64,000 bases of DNA from Perkinsela sp. pyNocScin1 (GCA_964019655.1 CAXHTR010000004.1:1015300-1079299), one strand, 5' to 3'; shown: positions 1-10,816, counted from the first letter of the stretch. The notes: a model not told the origin generated them from the sequence alone. Translations and numbers: made by a program.

Positions 1-2036
1 CCACTGTAGCCACCCAGTGTCGATGTCAGGTTATCATATTCAATATCAAGGTGAGACATGGCATTCATTGGATCTTGTAAGGTGATATCGATGCTGTCAC
101 CGAGCTTCGTGTCAAACTTGCTTCGCATCTGTGAAGCCTTCTCCGCATTATCTTGCAGAGCTTTGCTCAAATCTGTTTGATCTTTTTCGTGCGTTGCCAC
201 TGATCTTTCTGTTTCGATAATCTTTTTTCGAATAGCTTCAAGATTTTGCGCGCATATTTGCACGCTTGATTCCGTGCCTTTTTTCACATCTTGTATGTGT
301 GCTGTGTATGGAACCTGAGCAAGCTCATTCATGCACGTTTTATTCTTTTTAATCATGGCCTCTTTTTCTTCTTTTGACGACCGCAACGAACGATTTTTTG
401 CTATTTTGTCTTTAACCTCCATCGATAATCGCATCTTGTCACTAATATCCTTGAACTTTGCCTCAGCTTCTTCGACTTCTGCTTGTGTTTTTTGAATGAT
501 ACCATGCAGATTCTCGCTTGCTTGACTTTCTTCGATTTCCTGTAGTTGACCCTGAAGCATTCGCAGCTCTTCTTTTAGGTCCATGAGTGATGATTCACCT
601 ACAAATCGGGCCATCTTTGAAATTTCTGCTTGCAATGCTTCAAGAGATGCCTTTTCATCTAGAATCTTTGTTTCTATATCGACTTTTCGGACCTCCTTTC
701 GACTGAGCTCTGTCAACAACTCATTCTGCTCAGCTTCGACTCGGTGAAGTTCATTTTCTGCCAAAGCAAATGTGGACTGCTTTTCTTCTCGATACATGTC
801 AAGGCGCTGGTGCAAAGTTTGCAAGGCTTCACCGATACAGGGCACTATATCTTTGATATCGTGTATCGGGCGAAATGGGATTTCGAAGCTGATTTTTTCG
901 CCAATAGACTTCTGAAAGCACTGAAACTGTTCTAATTTTGTTGCACTGAGCTCGATATCAGCCTCTATCTTTTGCGCAGATGCTTCTGCAAGGCTCAGCT
1001 CCGACGCGATACGGCTTATAGATGACTGAACCTCACGCTGTGTATTCTCGATTTGTTTCTTGAGACTGAGAAGCTCGTTGATTCGAGTTTCGACTCCATG
1101 CACCCGATTTTCAAGATCAGATAGTGGCATGCTGGTATAGCAGTCGCCCTGCAGCGAAGCCTTGAGAGCTTCGATGGATTGTTTTTTCTCATTCAAAATT
1201 ATGGAAGTGTGAGACACACTCTCCTGATACTGAGCAATCTCTGTGAACCATTTTTCAGATACAGCCAAAGCAGAGGAAAGTCTTTTGTGCTCACCCTCAA
1301 GATTTGCTGCCTCCTGTGCCAAAACGGATGATGAGTTTTCTTTTTCAGACAGCTCTATTTGTATTTTTTTCGCTTGCAAAGCATATTCTTCAAGCAAGAG
1401 CATCGATGCCTCGCATTGTTTGACCTCTTGCCGGTAAAATTTGGCGCTCTCGCGAAACTTCTCGAGCGCACCTACATATTTTGTGGACGAAAAAATATCG
1501 TCAAGGCGCTTCTTGACTTCAAGGGGCGTACCGAAGCACCACAAAGCATCTTCCTGATGACAAAATATGACGTTCTTGAGAACTGGTGGGCAAATACCAA
1601 GGAGATCTGGTATAATTTTGTCAATGTCGGTCGGTCGAAAGGTCCCAGAGGTTGTTTTCTTTGTGGTAGCGTCTTTGTACGACAAGGACGCGTCAATTGT
1701 AGTTGATGTAAGTTTGCTCTTTTTCACAGTAGACTGAAGTGTGCGGACCACCTGAATGTCCTGGCCAGTATTTGCTCGAAATGTGAGTCGAATCTGCGCA
1801 CGGACCTCTTTCTCTCCTAAAACACGTGGATCATAGACAAAAGAGCCCCTGTCTGCTCCAACAGGAAGTTCACCAGAAGTGGCATTCAAGCACGCCTCTA
1901 TGATCGTCGTCTTTCCAGCTCCATTGCGACCGAGTATGATTGTTAGCGGGTGTCCAAAATATATCGTTTGAGCTTCATCAAACTCGGGTGAGAAAGACCG
2001 GATCCCAGATATTTGAATCTTGTGAAGGCTTGACAT
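1..2036 (-). CDS. RAD50: RAD50 DNA double-strand-break repair ATPase, N-terminal half (runs off the window)
   Basis: Minus-strand frame open from ATG at 2036 to the window edge, about 678 codons without a stop. The N-terminus begins MSSLHKIQISGIRSF, typical of Rad50. Walker A GRNGAGKTT lies at residues 36-44 and the Rad50-type Q-loop FCHQED at about 158-163. After residue about 190 the protein becomes a long heptad-rich coiled coil, ending here near MSHLDIEYDNLTSTLGGYS, close to where the zinc hook would be expected; hook, second coil and Walker B lie outside the window. Rad50 is the ATPase/tether of the Mre11-Rad50 complex in the nucleus and is usually about 1300 residues. The start is the first ATG, 103 bp after the stop of the upstream phosphatase gene on the same strand. 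Family assignment is firm; completeness cannot be judged. Confidence 0.95.
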   Translation of the reverse strand, partial: MSSLHKIQISGIRSFSPEFDEAQTIYFGHPLTIILGRNGAGKTTIIEACLNATSGELPVGADRGSFVYDPRVLGEKEVRAQIRLTFRANTGQDIQVVRTLQSTVKKSKLTSTTIDASLSYKDATTKKTTSGTFRPTDIDKIIPDLLGICPPVLKNVIFCHQEDALWCFGTPLEVKKRLDDIFSSTKYVGALEKFRESAKFYRQEVKQCEASMLLLEEYALQAKKIQIELSEKENSSSVLAQEAANLEGEHKRLSSALAVSEKWFTEIAQYQESVSHTSIILNEKKQSIEALKASLQGDCYTSMPLSDLENRVHGVETRINELLSLKKQIENTQREVQSSISRIASELSLAEASAQKIEADIELSATKLEQFQCFQKSIGEKISFEIPFRPIHDIKDIVPCIGEALQTLHQRLDMYREEKQSTFALAENELHRVEAEQNELLTELSRKEVRKVDIETKILDEKASLEALQAEISKMARFVGESSLMDLKEELRMLQGQLQEIEESQASENLHGIIQKTQAEVEEAEAKFKDISDKMRLSMEVKDKIAKNRSLRSSKEEKEAMIKKNKTCMNELAQVPYTAHIQDVKKGTESSVQICAQNLEAIRKKIIETERSVATHEKDQTDLSKALQDNAEKASQMRSKFDTKLGDSIDITLQDPMNAMSHLDIEYDNLTSTLGGYS

Positions 2037-2138
2037 AGCTTATACTGATTTCGATGAAAAAAATACGGTTCGAGTGGACAGATAAAAAAATAGTGTTGAT
2101 AATCTACTCTAGTCCGATGCACACAGACTGTACATCGA

Positions 2139-3467
2139 TCATTCATCTTCACAAAAGGGGCTCAGAGAAGAAGGAAAGCGGTTCGCGCAAAATTGTATGA
2201 GCTCTTTCCGAAATCCAATATTACTCAGAACTGTGTAACCTACCGAAATCTTTTTGTGCTCTTCAGCCACCGATCGACTGAGCCTTTCAGAGAGCTTTGG
2301 AAGCAGATTATGGAGGCCAGGGGCGAATGTGCTATCCACCCCGCGGGCTCGGCGAATCGCCGTGCGTATGTCGAGCCCGTGCCTATCGACCAGATAGGCA
2401 ATGCAGAGGCACGAGCTACGATTCATGCCAGCGACACAATGAACAATAATTCTAGCTGATTTGTCTTTAGATAGAATTTCGTCGACCTTTTCGGCAAAAA
2501 AGTCATAGTCAAGGTGGAGAATCGGGTAATTTTCATCATCTGCGCACTCCATTAAATGGTATCGCAGCTTCATTGACTCGATAGCGATTACCTTGTCGCG
2601 TGATGCCAAACCAATCTCGCCCTTGAGATTTGTATCGTCGCCTTTAGAAGAGCACCTTTCGAAATCAACGCACGGAAAGCTCAGCCTCCGCCTTTTGCTG
2701 CCTCTGCTGATATCATCAGTGAAACTCGGCCTTGAGACGTACGCCACGTTGATGACATCCGTGATTCCGTGGTCACGCAAAAGAGTATGGTACTGAACAT
2801 CCTGCAGGACAGCTTGGCCGCAGATATATATGAAATTCGAAATCTGGCGGAAGTTGGCATGGTCTTCGGTATGTGCATCATCATCGGCTTCAGAGCACGC
2901 GCTATCACGCTGTGATCGCTGCGATATCACAATATTTTCTTCTTTCGGTCTCTGTTGGCTGCAATGTTCGGTATTCTGGTGGATGCTCGCAACAAAGTCC
3001 ATTCGAAGCTCGTTCTGTAGTGATCTGAGAACCTGCTGATACTTCTCATGTGACATCTTCCCCGGGGGCTTTTTCTTTGATGTCGTAAAGAGGGGCGTTT
3101 GAAAGCCATTGAGACAACTCAAGTGTGTACAGCTGTCAAATTTTTTCGTCGGTGTGCCTGTACAAGAGTGGTGAGCACATTGAACGAAGTCGCGCCCATC
3201 TTCATCGTTCGATTCATAGCAATGCTTCCAAAGTTTGTCATTAGAAATACAGTCGTCTTGCCTTTCATCATTATCGTCATCGGTGATTCTGTTTAGAAAG
3301 TTTTCATCGGCTGCCTCAGATACTTTTGGCGTGCCGTAATCATGCACAGATACTTTCTTTGGGGAAAGCGACAGATTCTTGATAGGCGTGCTTACTGTTC
3401 TTCGAGGAGACGCAGACCTTGTAGTGACTGCAGGTGAAACCGTGGGCTCCATCACAGTGGACACCAT
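2139..3467 (-). CDS. Dual-specificity protein phosphatase with long disordered N-terminus
   Basis: 442 residues. The C-terminal part, about residues 210-400, is a dual-specificity phosphatase domain: the signature HCVAGMNRSS at about 343-352 supplies catalytic Cys344 and Arg350 of HCX5R. The preceding stretch with ILHLDYDFFAEKVDEIL fits the helix before the P-loop. These enzymes remove phosphate from Ser/Thr and Tyr. The first about 200 residues are Ser/Thr/Asp-rich with no recognised domain; two Cys-containing segments (CTGTPTKKFDSC and nearby) might bind metal but match no family I know. The ATG at 3465-3467 is the first in frame. It lies in tandem between the 2146-residue gene and RAD50, so the three could share one transcript. 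Substrate unknown. Confidence 0.88.
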   Translation of the reverse strand: MVSTVMEPTVSPAVTTRSASPRRTVSTPIKNLSLSPKKVSVHDYGTPKVSEAADENFLNRITDDDNDERQDDCISNDKLWKHCYESNDEDGRDFVQCAHHSCTGTPTKKFDSCTHLSCLNGFQTPLFTTSKKKPPGKMSHEKYQQVLRSLQNELRMDFVASIHQNTEHCSQQRPKEENIVISQRSQRDSACSEADDDAHTEDHANFRQISNFIYICGQAVLQDVQYHTLLRDHGITDVINVAYVSRPSFTDDISRGSKRRRLSFPCVDFERCSSKGDDTNLKGEIGLASRDKVIAIESMKLRYHLMECADDENYPILHLDYDFFAEKVDEILSKDKSARIIVHCVAGMNRSSCLCIAYLVDRHGLDIRTAIRRARGVDSTFAPGLHNLLPKLSERLSRSVAEEHKKISVGYTVLSNIGFRKELIQFCANRFPSSLSPFCEDE

Positions 3468-3564
3468 TTCATTATCGAAGAGAAAGTCTAAAAGGGTAGA
3501 TATTTCGAGGTCAGATTACGCATGAGAGTGATTCAAATCATATTTACAATGTAGCTATTGTAGG

Positions 3565-6500
3565 CTATGGGTATTCATAGTCACTTGACGAAGAGCTGTC
3601 AACGTAGCGCTTATGCCTGGATGCCTTTCGAGTGCTCGACACTGCCTTCCGTGGGGCAACGTGTGGCGATCCAGAGTCTCTTGAAGGGGAAGCAAGACTA
3701 CTGGTGAGAACTCCGTGTAGACTGGACAGTTCACGCATCAGAGAACCTAGGCTTTCTCCACGCATTTTCAGTAGAGTGCACTCATCAGCTGTGCTGATGA
3801 TCTTTGCCATAAGCCAATCGAAAACCAGAAGAGCTCGTGCGCGAGGGCCTGGCTGCCCTGGGCTGACTGAGATTCTTTTACATAGATCTTCAATGTCTGC
3901 ACTTTGGGACCCAGAAAGCACTGTGAGAGCTACCTGTAGAGTAACGGTGGCGAGGTAGCTAAATAATTCATCAAAATATTCAAGTAATGGATTCAAATTT
4001 GGTCCAATACTAGTCCTGCCTGACTTTGGTCGTGACTTTGTGGAAGCATCTGTGATACGCTCAGCTGCGTCTTGAAAATCTACAGTCCACGTGAATTTGT
4101 CACACTCATTCATGACAAAGCTTACTTCTCTTCCTTTGGGAAATTCGTCTTGAGCTAGCAGATTGAATACGCTAAGCGACACAAAAAAGGAAAATCGAGC
4201 ATATTGTGGAAGAGAAAGCACTGTCTTTGCTTGTGGGTGAGCTAGCTTGAGCCAAAAACACGTCTCCGCACTACAATCTCGATACTTTGCCACGTGCTGC
4301 TCTGTGCGGCGGGATGCATGATCACCCAGAAAGCGTATAATCATAGATAAAAGCGGCTGCCTAAATGCTTTCCAGTCGCTCGAAAATGCGCCAATTTGCT
4401 GCAAAACGTTCAAGGACGACCACTTTTTCTCTTTGAAAACATCGATTCCTGATTCAATCGCTTTCGAGACAGTGTACTGGTACATTTGCTGGAAAATTTT
4501 TGGAGCTTGTGTGAGAATTAGCTGGAGAACATCCTGATGCCGATTCACCGCGGACATGGGCCTTCCCCGGGAAAGCCTACTTTCTACCCACTGTGTCCAC
4601 GCATATTTCGCGCGTTGACTATCGTAGCAAGAAGCGAGTGTAGAAATAAACTTCTCAGGCGATGTAATAGACTGCTCTAAAATGGCCATCAAAACATCAA
4701 TGGCTGCTTCTCGCGTGGACTGCCTATGTGAATATACAGCTAGATCTTGCGCAGTGTCTAAAAATCTTTCCGTGAGCTGCTGTGCAACAATACCATGCTT
4801 TTCTTGCTGATCCCAATTCTTTTCTCGGCTCTTGCTATGTGCCCTACAAGATTCTTCCATATATGCCCTCTCTGTTTGTAGTGTATCGGAAATATATTGC
4901 AATGATCTCATTTGTAGAAAACATTGTATTTTACAGCTGTCTTCGCCGCCTGTGAGCATACATCGTCCACATGCATTGCCATATACGCAATATACATCTA
5001 CCCGTGGCCTGCATAGTACATATTGAAGCTTCAGAGATTGCGAAATAACATCGACGATGCAGCTGCTGAGCTTCTGAGGCTCATGCGATGCCATGGATGC
5101 CATCCTGTCGAAAATCATGCAAACCGACTTTTCCAAGATATCACTTGAAGTATCACTACGTGAAGACCCAGAGAGCATAGCATATTGGTGAACCAACTGC
5201 TTAAAAAGGGTGTTAATTATTTCAAAGCATGTGAGTGGAAATTCGCTAGAAAATATAGCTTCCTGATTCTCTGCCAGCAACGCAGAGATTTCAATTTTAG
5301 CTATCGATGCGAATGGGCTCGTAACAACAAGCTCTGAAAGAATAAGCATGTGCCTTAAAATGGGAGTTAACGCCGAAGGAGTTCGACTCGAGTCACTACT
5401 ATCGTCAATGAATTGACAGACCTTCTCGTAGCTAAAGAAAAAGAGCGGCACTAGGGTTTTGATATAGTGGGTGCGTTCGCTAACCATAAGACCCCCTATT
5501 TTCCCATGCATGCTGTGTAGAGAATCGCGGTACGCTAAGTTCTCACAAAGGGAGTAAATGGATGAGGAAATGACGGCATTTGCATGGCTACCTGTATATC
5601 TTGAAATAATTTGTGTGAGCGGTCGAAGTAAGAGTAGTCCATTTGAAAGCACTTGTGATACCTTGTCATCGGAGCTTGCCTCCTCTTGCTCTGATGAAAA
5701 GTCCCGTTCAAAGCTTTTGAACATTCTCTTTAGCGCCACCCGCAGTGAGCTGATAAGATTAAGGAAAATATCGATGGTCTCTTGATGATGCTGCGGTGCG
5801 AGAATTTCAGAGGCATAAAATACACATACTTCTTGCAAAAGCTGCACAACTACTATGTCAACGGCATTACCGAGTAGACTCACGAGCCCATGTGTAAAAA
5901 ATGAAAGGCTTACGGAAATCCCCACTTTTGCCTCTTTATTTGTGGCAAGAAAAATGTTATGAATAAGCTCGAATGATTGCCGAGTGTCGTCATACTCGAG
6001 AGTCGTGTCATCATATTGTGTAGATAGGCTGCACAGAACTTTCCAAAATTTAGCTGTGAGCGCGCTGTCTATTGAAGCAATGAGTGCTATGCACGTGACC
6101 AGAAGTCTCTGAACAGTGCTCGCGGCTTTCTTATTCGGAATTTTATGTGCTTGCTCTGATTGCTTATCTGCCGAAAGAAACCTCCCGACGATGAAAAGAA
6201 TAGGAAACATTTTTTGGAATTCTTGTTGAGTATCTACACTTTGAGGGCCAATCAAAAAATCTGGGATGATAAATGGTTCTCTCATATTCCTCGAAAACAA
6301 AGAGAGCATTCGCACAATTGATAAAATAGCCTCTTGACTGATGAATGATTTCTTTGTGCTAGAAAGATCCCTATCGAATGGTAGCAACAGATACCTAGCA
6401 ATTTCGATGGAAAATTTTGCACAATCTGACTCAGATTGCCCTCGTGCATGTGGTAGTTGAGTTATAACACTTTCTAGAGCCCGAATTTCGAAGTGACACG

Positions 6501-9500
6501 AAGCAGCTTGAGCTGGCATCTGTATTATTTGAGCTCCAAAAGTGCTTTCAAGAATATTTGGCGCAAGGTAGGCACTGCATTCCCGGATAGTACCAATAAA
6601 ATCTTTCATGCCATCCAAGAATAAGAGTAATTTACGTAAGGACTCAGACCGAACAACCGATGACGAGTCTCTTGTGACTACTCGTAAGAGATACAATAAT
6701 AAGGCGTGTGACACGCTGACAAATGCGAATACTGCGTTTTGGTTTTGTTGAAAGCTGGTGCTTTCCTCATTATTTAACAGCGCTATATTCTGTGCGCTCT
6801 TCGAGAGCTTTTTAAAAAGTGCAAAAGCTGCTGTGATGCATGCCACCCGTAAGTCAGCGATTTCGCTATGAAGTCCGCTTTGTAGCAGCTTCCAGGCGAC
6901 TTCATAAAACCGCATCATGCTGGCACGATGATAAGAAGTGATGTAGCTGTCGACTTCATTTCGTGCAATGAAATACGTAAAAGCGTCCACAATAGATCGC
7001 CTCCCTTTGCTTTGAGTACTTGGTTCGGAGAATTGTATGGAAAGCTGATATAAAATCCTTAATTGTGCGTGAACCGAAAGCGGAGAGTATGCAACCAATT
7101 GCGCTTTTGAAGAGTCATCGGGGATTTTCGACTCTGAAAATCTGAACAACGTAGATTTATGTAGCATGTGAACGTGTGCACTATCATAATCCACTAAGCT
7201 TGGATCATGTGAAGCTACTCCTTCGTACAAGGCTGATAAAATTTTTCCAAGAAGCAGATCGCCAGCTAATTTTGACGAATTTACTCTCTCCAAAGGACCA
7301 AGCTCTCCAAAATATTCTTGCTCGAAGGAAGATTTTAAGGGCAGATAAACCCACACGGCGAGCCAGCCAAAGAATCTATCAAAGTCTAGTAATTTATGTT
7401 TGCCTTGACCAGCCTCACCCATAGTTGCGCAAAGCCGTGATCTAAGGTAAAGTTCATTCTGGACAGGTGCATTCATGAGCTTTCTGAAATTTTCCTTCAG
7501 ATAACCTTGTGTGTGATCGTCCACCAGAGTCTTTAGGCGGTGTTGAATCAGCCTGATCTTCGCCACAAAGTCATTACCGATTTCCACTTCCGCCTTGCTT
7601 TCAGAATGAGAAAGATCACCGTCAAGGACAGATTTCAAAAAGTCTTCTTTATCAAAGTTTGTAGCACTGTGTGTATTGAGCGATTCGCTGCTATCACAAA
7701 TATATTGTGTGCTCGCCTCATTGGTGGCCATTCGAATCAATCCAGAGAGGCAGCTGAAAGAAAGTGATGACATGGCAACCTTATCGCTCTCTCCCAATAA
7801 TGTACGCAGCGGGCATACATGAGCATCTAAGTTGAGCCACTTGCCCTTTGCCATCGTGTCACAGAGAGCACTATGGACCAAGAAATCAAGCAAGATGGTG
7901 GAAAAAGGAAACTGTGGGCAAAATGAACAAAAATAAATTTCTGATATCAGCTGGTGGACAGAAGCTTCATAGCCTTTTGCGTAGTGATCCCTTTTTATCG
8001 CTTCAGACCCTGATCTCTCTATTCTGCCACATGAGCTGCTGATGATCTCTGTCAAGGCGTTCCATAGAGCTTTTCCAGCCACACTTTGGGTATATTCATG
8101 AAATTCTTTGATATTGTCTTGATACGCGAGGTAGGATGCAATGGTTGTGAGCAATTCCTGTAATAAGACAACAAATGTGGAGATATATCGATCACTTATG
8201 CGCATAGCAACACGGACTTCGCTATCAATCTTGAAGTACAAGTTTTCACCGCCTCGTAAATCAGGTTCTATTGCTGTTTTAAGGCTGTATGTGCAGAATG
8301 GTTCTTCACAGAGTGGTGCTCTTGAGAGCAAGCCGGGGATCTCACTGTAAACTTTTTCTAAATATTTCTTAATTGGCATAAAAACAGACTGCTGAGATAC
8401 TGCTGCTTTGCGTGTTATCGCGTTCGGCATAGAGCTACTAGAGCTCAGTGAAATTTGAATCGACAGAAATTCACTCAAAGCGCACAGTGTGCTTTCTACA
8501 AGCCCGGGAAGAAAAAACGATATTCTCTTTGATTTGCTACATCTTTGTATGGCAGGTATTTTGAGTATAGTGAACAGTATATGAAGGTATTTGTCACTTG
8601 GCTCATCATGCAGCCAGCTCTCAAATGCCTTGATAGGTAGTTCTGATGTACCAATGGCACTCGTGGTATGGCGAAACAAATCTCCAATACTCGAATAGAG
8701 ACATCGAAAAATGTACCGTACGTTTCTAATTACGGATTCTGCAAGATCAAAGCATAAAACAATGCTATTAAAGACTGTCGAAGGAAATTTTCTTACTAAG
8801 GAGTCGGCACGGTGTGTTATAACGCTATCCTTGAGCGAAAGCTGATACAAAGTCTCACTGAACCTTTCAAGCACAGAACCAAAAAGGTTCATAGTGAAAT
8901 TTATCAACTTCTGTGATGTTAATAGGTCATAGAAGGGGCATGTGGAGTCTGAGGTGAATGGCTCATCGCCTGATGAGCTCCAAGTCGTAGCTTTCCACAT
9001 GGTTGTTATGATTGCAAGCCGCAAGAAGTCAATGCAACATAGTTGTAGAGATTCTATGATCGTAGATTCCATCCTATCGTCAGTCTCTGCACTTGTCGAA
9101 GATTGAATGTAAGCATGAAAACTTTCAGCAAACGCCTTTGCTGCTTGATTGGAAGCACTATCTTTTTCTTCATCTGTTTCTTCACTGCTGTTGTCCGTAC
9201 TAAACATTCGATAAATACTTAATGAGCTCTTATCGTCAAGCACTAGTTGCTTGAAATGTCCTGTATGATCTCGTGGCGTCTGCGCTGTTTTGTAAATATT
9301 ATGAACCTTGGCATTAAGATCAGTAAGATCTGTACCTAAGCTTTGGATATAGTCTGGGATTTGCTCATCTGAATTATCATGCTTCTGACGTTCGCTGTTT
9401 TGATTTATGTTGGGTCTAAAATGATTATGTATTGACTCAAACAGTTTTCGTGAAAAACCTCCTTTAAAATCTTGGCTTGATGGAGTTATTGAGATTGAAT

Positions 9501-10005
9501 CAGCTTTAAATGCCTGAGTAATAGTTGATTGTGGCAATTCATCTAGCAAACGTGAAGGGCCAACAGACTGCCCATTATGCATTGGTGCCGCGCTTGAGAG
9601 AACTTCATGATGATCCTTTTCATCTGAGCAATCACCACAGGTTTTGCCAGGTTCTTCTGGTAAAGAGCAAGTCGCTGATGCATGGTAAGCTGAAGAGTAT
9701 TGGAGGCTTACAAAATCGCTATTTTGTAAGCAAATGTCGTGAATCTTATCTAATATCTCTTTACTTAGATGAGATTCGCCCTTTTCTCCGTACTTCTCTT
9801 TACTTATCTCGGATATCCCTTCATTCTTATTGCGCTCAACCATATAGGAAAACGGTGTGCACATACTTGCTTCTGTTGCATGAAGTCTAGATGTTTCCCC
9901 TGAAAGTACATATGAAGGCAAGATTTTTAATAGCAGGTTGTCGAAATTAGCTGCTGCATGAACCGGTAGTCCCAATTCCCCGCTTCTCTCTTCTAGTCCT
10001 TCCAT
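3565..10005 (-). CDS. Very large helical-repeat protein, possible SCC2/NIPBL-type cohesin loader
   Basis: 2146 residues, one uninterrupted frame from the ATG at 10003-10005. The first about 250 residues are polar and probably disordered; the rest is almost all amphipathic helices in a HEAT/armadillo-like style. No catalytic motif is visible. The tail is basic then acidic, ending SSSSSDYEYP. In the C-terminal third, the order of a helix pair near AAIDVLMAILEQSITSPEKF, an RQPLLSMIIRFLGDHASRR block and an FFVSLSVFNLLAQDE block recalls the conserved C-terminal region of Scc2/NIPBL, and the length fits. This is recognition by eye, not a proven match. Alternatives include FANCI/FANCD2-like or another HEAT scaffold. 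The gene faces the one at 10176 across a 170 bp divergent gap. Confidence 0.9.
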   Translation of the reverse strand: MEGLEERSGELGLPVHAAANFDNLLLKILPSYVLSGETSRLHATEASMCTPFSYMVERNKNEGISEISKEKYGEKGESHLSKEILDKIHDICLQNSDFVSLQYSSAYHASATCSLPEEPGKTCGDCSDEKDHHEVLSSAAPMHNGQSVGPSRLLDELPQSTITQAFKADSISITPSSQDFKGGFSRKLFESIHNHFRPNINQNSERQKHDNSDEQIPDYIQSLGTDLTDLNAKVHNIYKTAQTPRDHTGHFKQLVLDDKSSLSIYRMFSTDNSSEETDEEKDSASNQAAKAFAESFHAYIQSSTSAETDDRMESTIIESLQLCCIDFLRLAIITTMWKATTWSSSGDEPFTSDSTCPFYDLLTSQKLINFTMNLFGSVLERFSETLYQLSLKDSVITHRADSLVRKFPSTVFNSIVLCFDLAESVIRNVRYIFRCLYSSIGDLFRHTTSAIGTSELPIKAFESWLHDEPSDKYLHILFTILKIPAIQRCSKSKRISFFLPGLVESTLCALSEFLSIQISLSSSSSMPNAITRKAAVSQQSVFMPIKKYLEKVYSEIPGLLSRAPLCEEPFCTYSLKTAIEPDLRGGENLYFKIDSEVRVAMRISDRYISTFVVLLQELLTTIASYLAYQDNIKEFHEYTQSVAGKALWNALTEIISSSCGRIERSGSEAIKRDHYAKGYEASVHQLISEIYFCSFCPQFPFSTILLDFLVHSALCDTMAKGKWLNLDAHVCPLRTLLGESDKVAMSSLSFSCLSGLIRMATNEASTQYICDSSESLNTHSATNFDKEDFLKSVLDGDLSHSESKAEVEIGNDFVAKIRLIQHRLKTLVDDHTQGYLKENFRKLMNAPVQNELYLRSRLCATMGEAGQGKHKLLDFDRFFGWLAVWVYLPLKSSFEQEYFGELGPLERVNSSKLAGDLLLGKILSALYEGVASHDPSLVDYDSAHVHMLHKSTLFRFSESKIPDDSSKAQLVAYSPLSVHAQLRILYQLSIQFSEPSTQSKGRRSIVDAFTYFIARNEVDSYITSYHRASMMRFYEVAWKLLQSGLHSEIADLRVACITAAFALFKKLSKSAQNIALLNNEESTSFQQNQNAVFAFVSVSHALLLYLLRVVTRDSSSVVRSESLRKLLLFLDGMKDFIGTIRECSAYLAPNILESTFGAQIIQMPAQAASCHFEIRALESVITQLPHARGQSESDCAKFSIEIARYLLLPFDRDLSSTKKSFISQEAILSIVRMLSLFSRNMREPFIIPDFLIGPQSVDTQQEFQKMFPILFIVGRFLSADKQSEQAHKIPNKKAASTVQRLLVTCIALIASIDSALTAKFWKVLCSLSTQYDDTTLEYDDTRQSFELIHNIFLATNKEAKVGISVSLSFFTHGLVSLLGNAVDIVVVQLLQEVCVFYASEILAPQHHQETIDIFLNLISSLRVALKRMFKSFERDFSSEQEEASSDDKVSQVLSNGLLLLRPLTQIISRYTGSHANAVISSSIYSLCENLAYRDSLHSMHGKIGGLMVSERTHYIKTLVPLFFFSYEKVCQFIDDSSDSSRTPSALTPILRHMLILSELVVTSPFASIAKIEISALLAENQEAIFSSEFPLTCFEIINTLFKQLVHQYAMLSGSSRSDTSSDILEKSVCMIFDRMASMASHEPQKLSSCIVDVISQSLKLQYVLCRPRVDVYCVYGNACGRCMLTGGEDSCKIQCFLQMRSLQYISDTLQTERAYMEESCRAHSKSREKNWDQQEKHGIVAQQLTERFLDTAQDLAVYSHRQSTREAAIDVLMAILEQSITSPEKFISTLASCYDSQRAKYAWTQWVESRLSRGRPMSAVNRHQDVLQLILTQAPKIFQQMYQYTVSKAIESGIDVFKEKKWSSLNVLQQIGAFSSDWKAFRQPLLSMIIRFLGDHASRRTEQHVAKYRDCSAETCFWLKLAHPQAKTVLSLPQYARFSFFVSLSVFNLLAQDEFPKGREVSFVMNECDKFTWTVDFQDAAERITDASTKSRPKSGRTSIGPNLNPLLEYFDELFSYLATVTLQVALTVLSGSQSADIEDLCKRISVSPGQPGPRARALLVFDWLMAKIISTADECTLLKMRGESLGSLMRELSSLHGVLTSSLASPSRDSGSPHVAPRKAVSSTRKASRHKRYVDSSSSSDYEYP

Positions 10006-10175
10006 TGAAGTAGAATAAATCTCTCTGAAGAGGGATTAAAGTTCTAGTGTCTTAAACATAAGAGTTTTAAATCCACTTTAAAACACATGTTTTCTTACCA
10101 TCTCCTCAAGGTCTACACGTGACAAGAAAAGCTTCATATTTCTGAACACATATTGATCTGATAATCCTACTTACG
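10006..10175. promoter_or_regulatory. Divergent strand-switch region
   Basis: 170 bp between two start codons pointing away from each other. It is AT-rich with short T and A runs and no coding frame. In kinetoplastids such gaps commonly hold the start of two polycistronic transcripts and spliced-leader acceptor sites for both genes. No defined promoter motif is visible, so the role is inferred from layout. Confidence 0.4.
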
Positions 10176-10793
10176 ATGTCTTTTTGCGGAGCTGACATAA
10201 ATAGCCTGTTTCCAGAGATAACATCGGCTAGGAGAAGCGAAAGAAGAAGCACACTTAGGGAAAAGATTCAAAGCAAAAATTTTACTGCAGAAGCCGAGGC
10301 AGATGCGGAAGCTGAGATTGAAGATCCGCCTAGCACCAAAGCTGATTTGTACAAGCCACAAGGAACGTATCAAAATTTCGACAACACCTATGAGCCACAA
10401 GCAGAATACCGCTTAACAACGAGAGACAAGGATATCATGGATTATTCTACAGATGAAGAAGAACATGCTATTCGTAGAAAAGGGGCTGATAAAAAAGAAA
10501 CGGGGGATTCTTCATCAGCTACATCCGTCAAATCATTTATATATGCCGTGAAGAAGCTTCTGAATGCGGTGGTTCAGATCGGTCTGAAAGAGCACGAAGA
10601 GATAAAAGCTCTTCTAGATGAGTACTCATATAAGGCAGAAAAGCTAATAGGATGCACTGATGGCGAAAAAGAGCTCTGTGAGCAAGAACTTGCTGTTCTT
10701 GAAGAGAAGATCGAGGCCATTGTGTCTAATCTTGCCCAGTCAGATCAAGCTTCCGATGAAGAGAGCTCGGATGATGAAGATGAGCAAAATTAA
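10176..10793 (+). CDS. Hypothetical acidic protein, 205 aa
   Basis: Not recognised. ATG start at 10176. The first 30 residues are basic (SARRSERRSTLREKIQ), then Ala/Glu-rich, then a Tyr-containing linker. Residues about 115-190 look helical, with heptad-like spacing (FIYAVKKLLNAVVQIG followed by KHEEIKALLDEY-type helices). The extreme C-terminus is a run of Asp, Glu and Ser. Such acidic tails occur in chromatin and nuclear transport proteins, but nothing more specific can be said. It converges on the gene at 10817-11224 with only 23 bp between the stop codons. Confidence 0.75.
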   Translation: MSFCGADINSLFPEITSARRSERRSTLREKIQSKNFTAEAEADAEAEIEDPPSTKADLYKPQGTYQNFDNTYEPQAEYRLTTRDKDIMDYSTDEEEHAIRRKGADKKETGDSSSATSVKSFIYAVKKLLNAVVQIGLKEHEEIKALLDEYSYKAEKLIGCTDGEKELCEQELAVLEEKIEAIVSNLAQSDQASDEESSDDEDEQN

Positions 10794-10816
10794 AGTGATT
10801 ACGTGGGTGCAATCGA

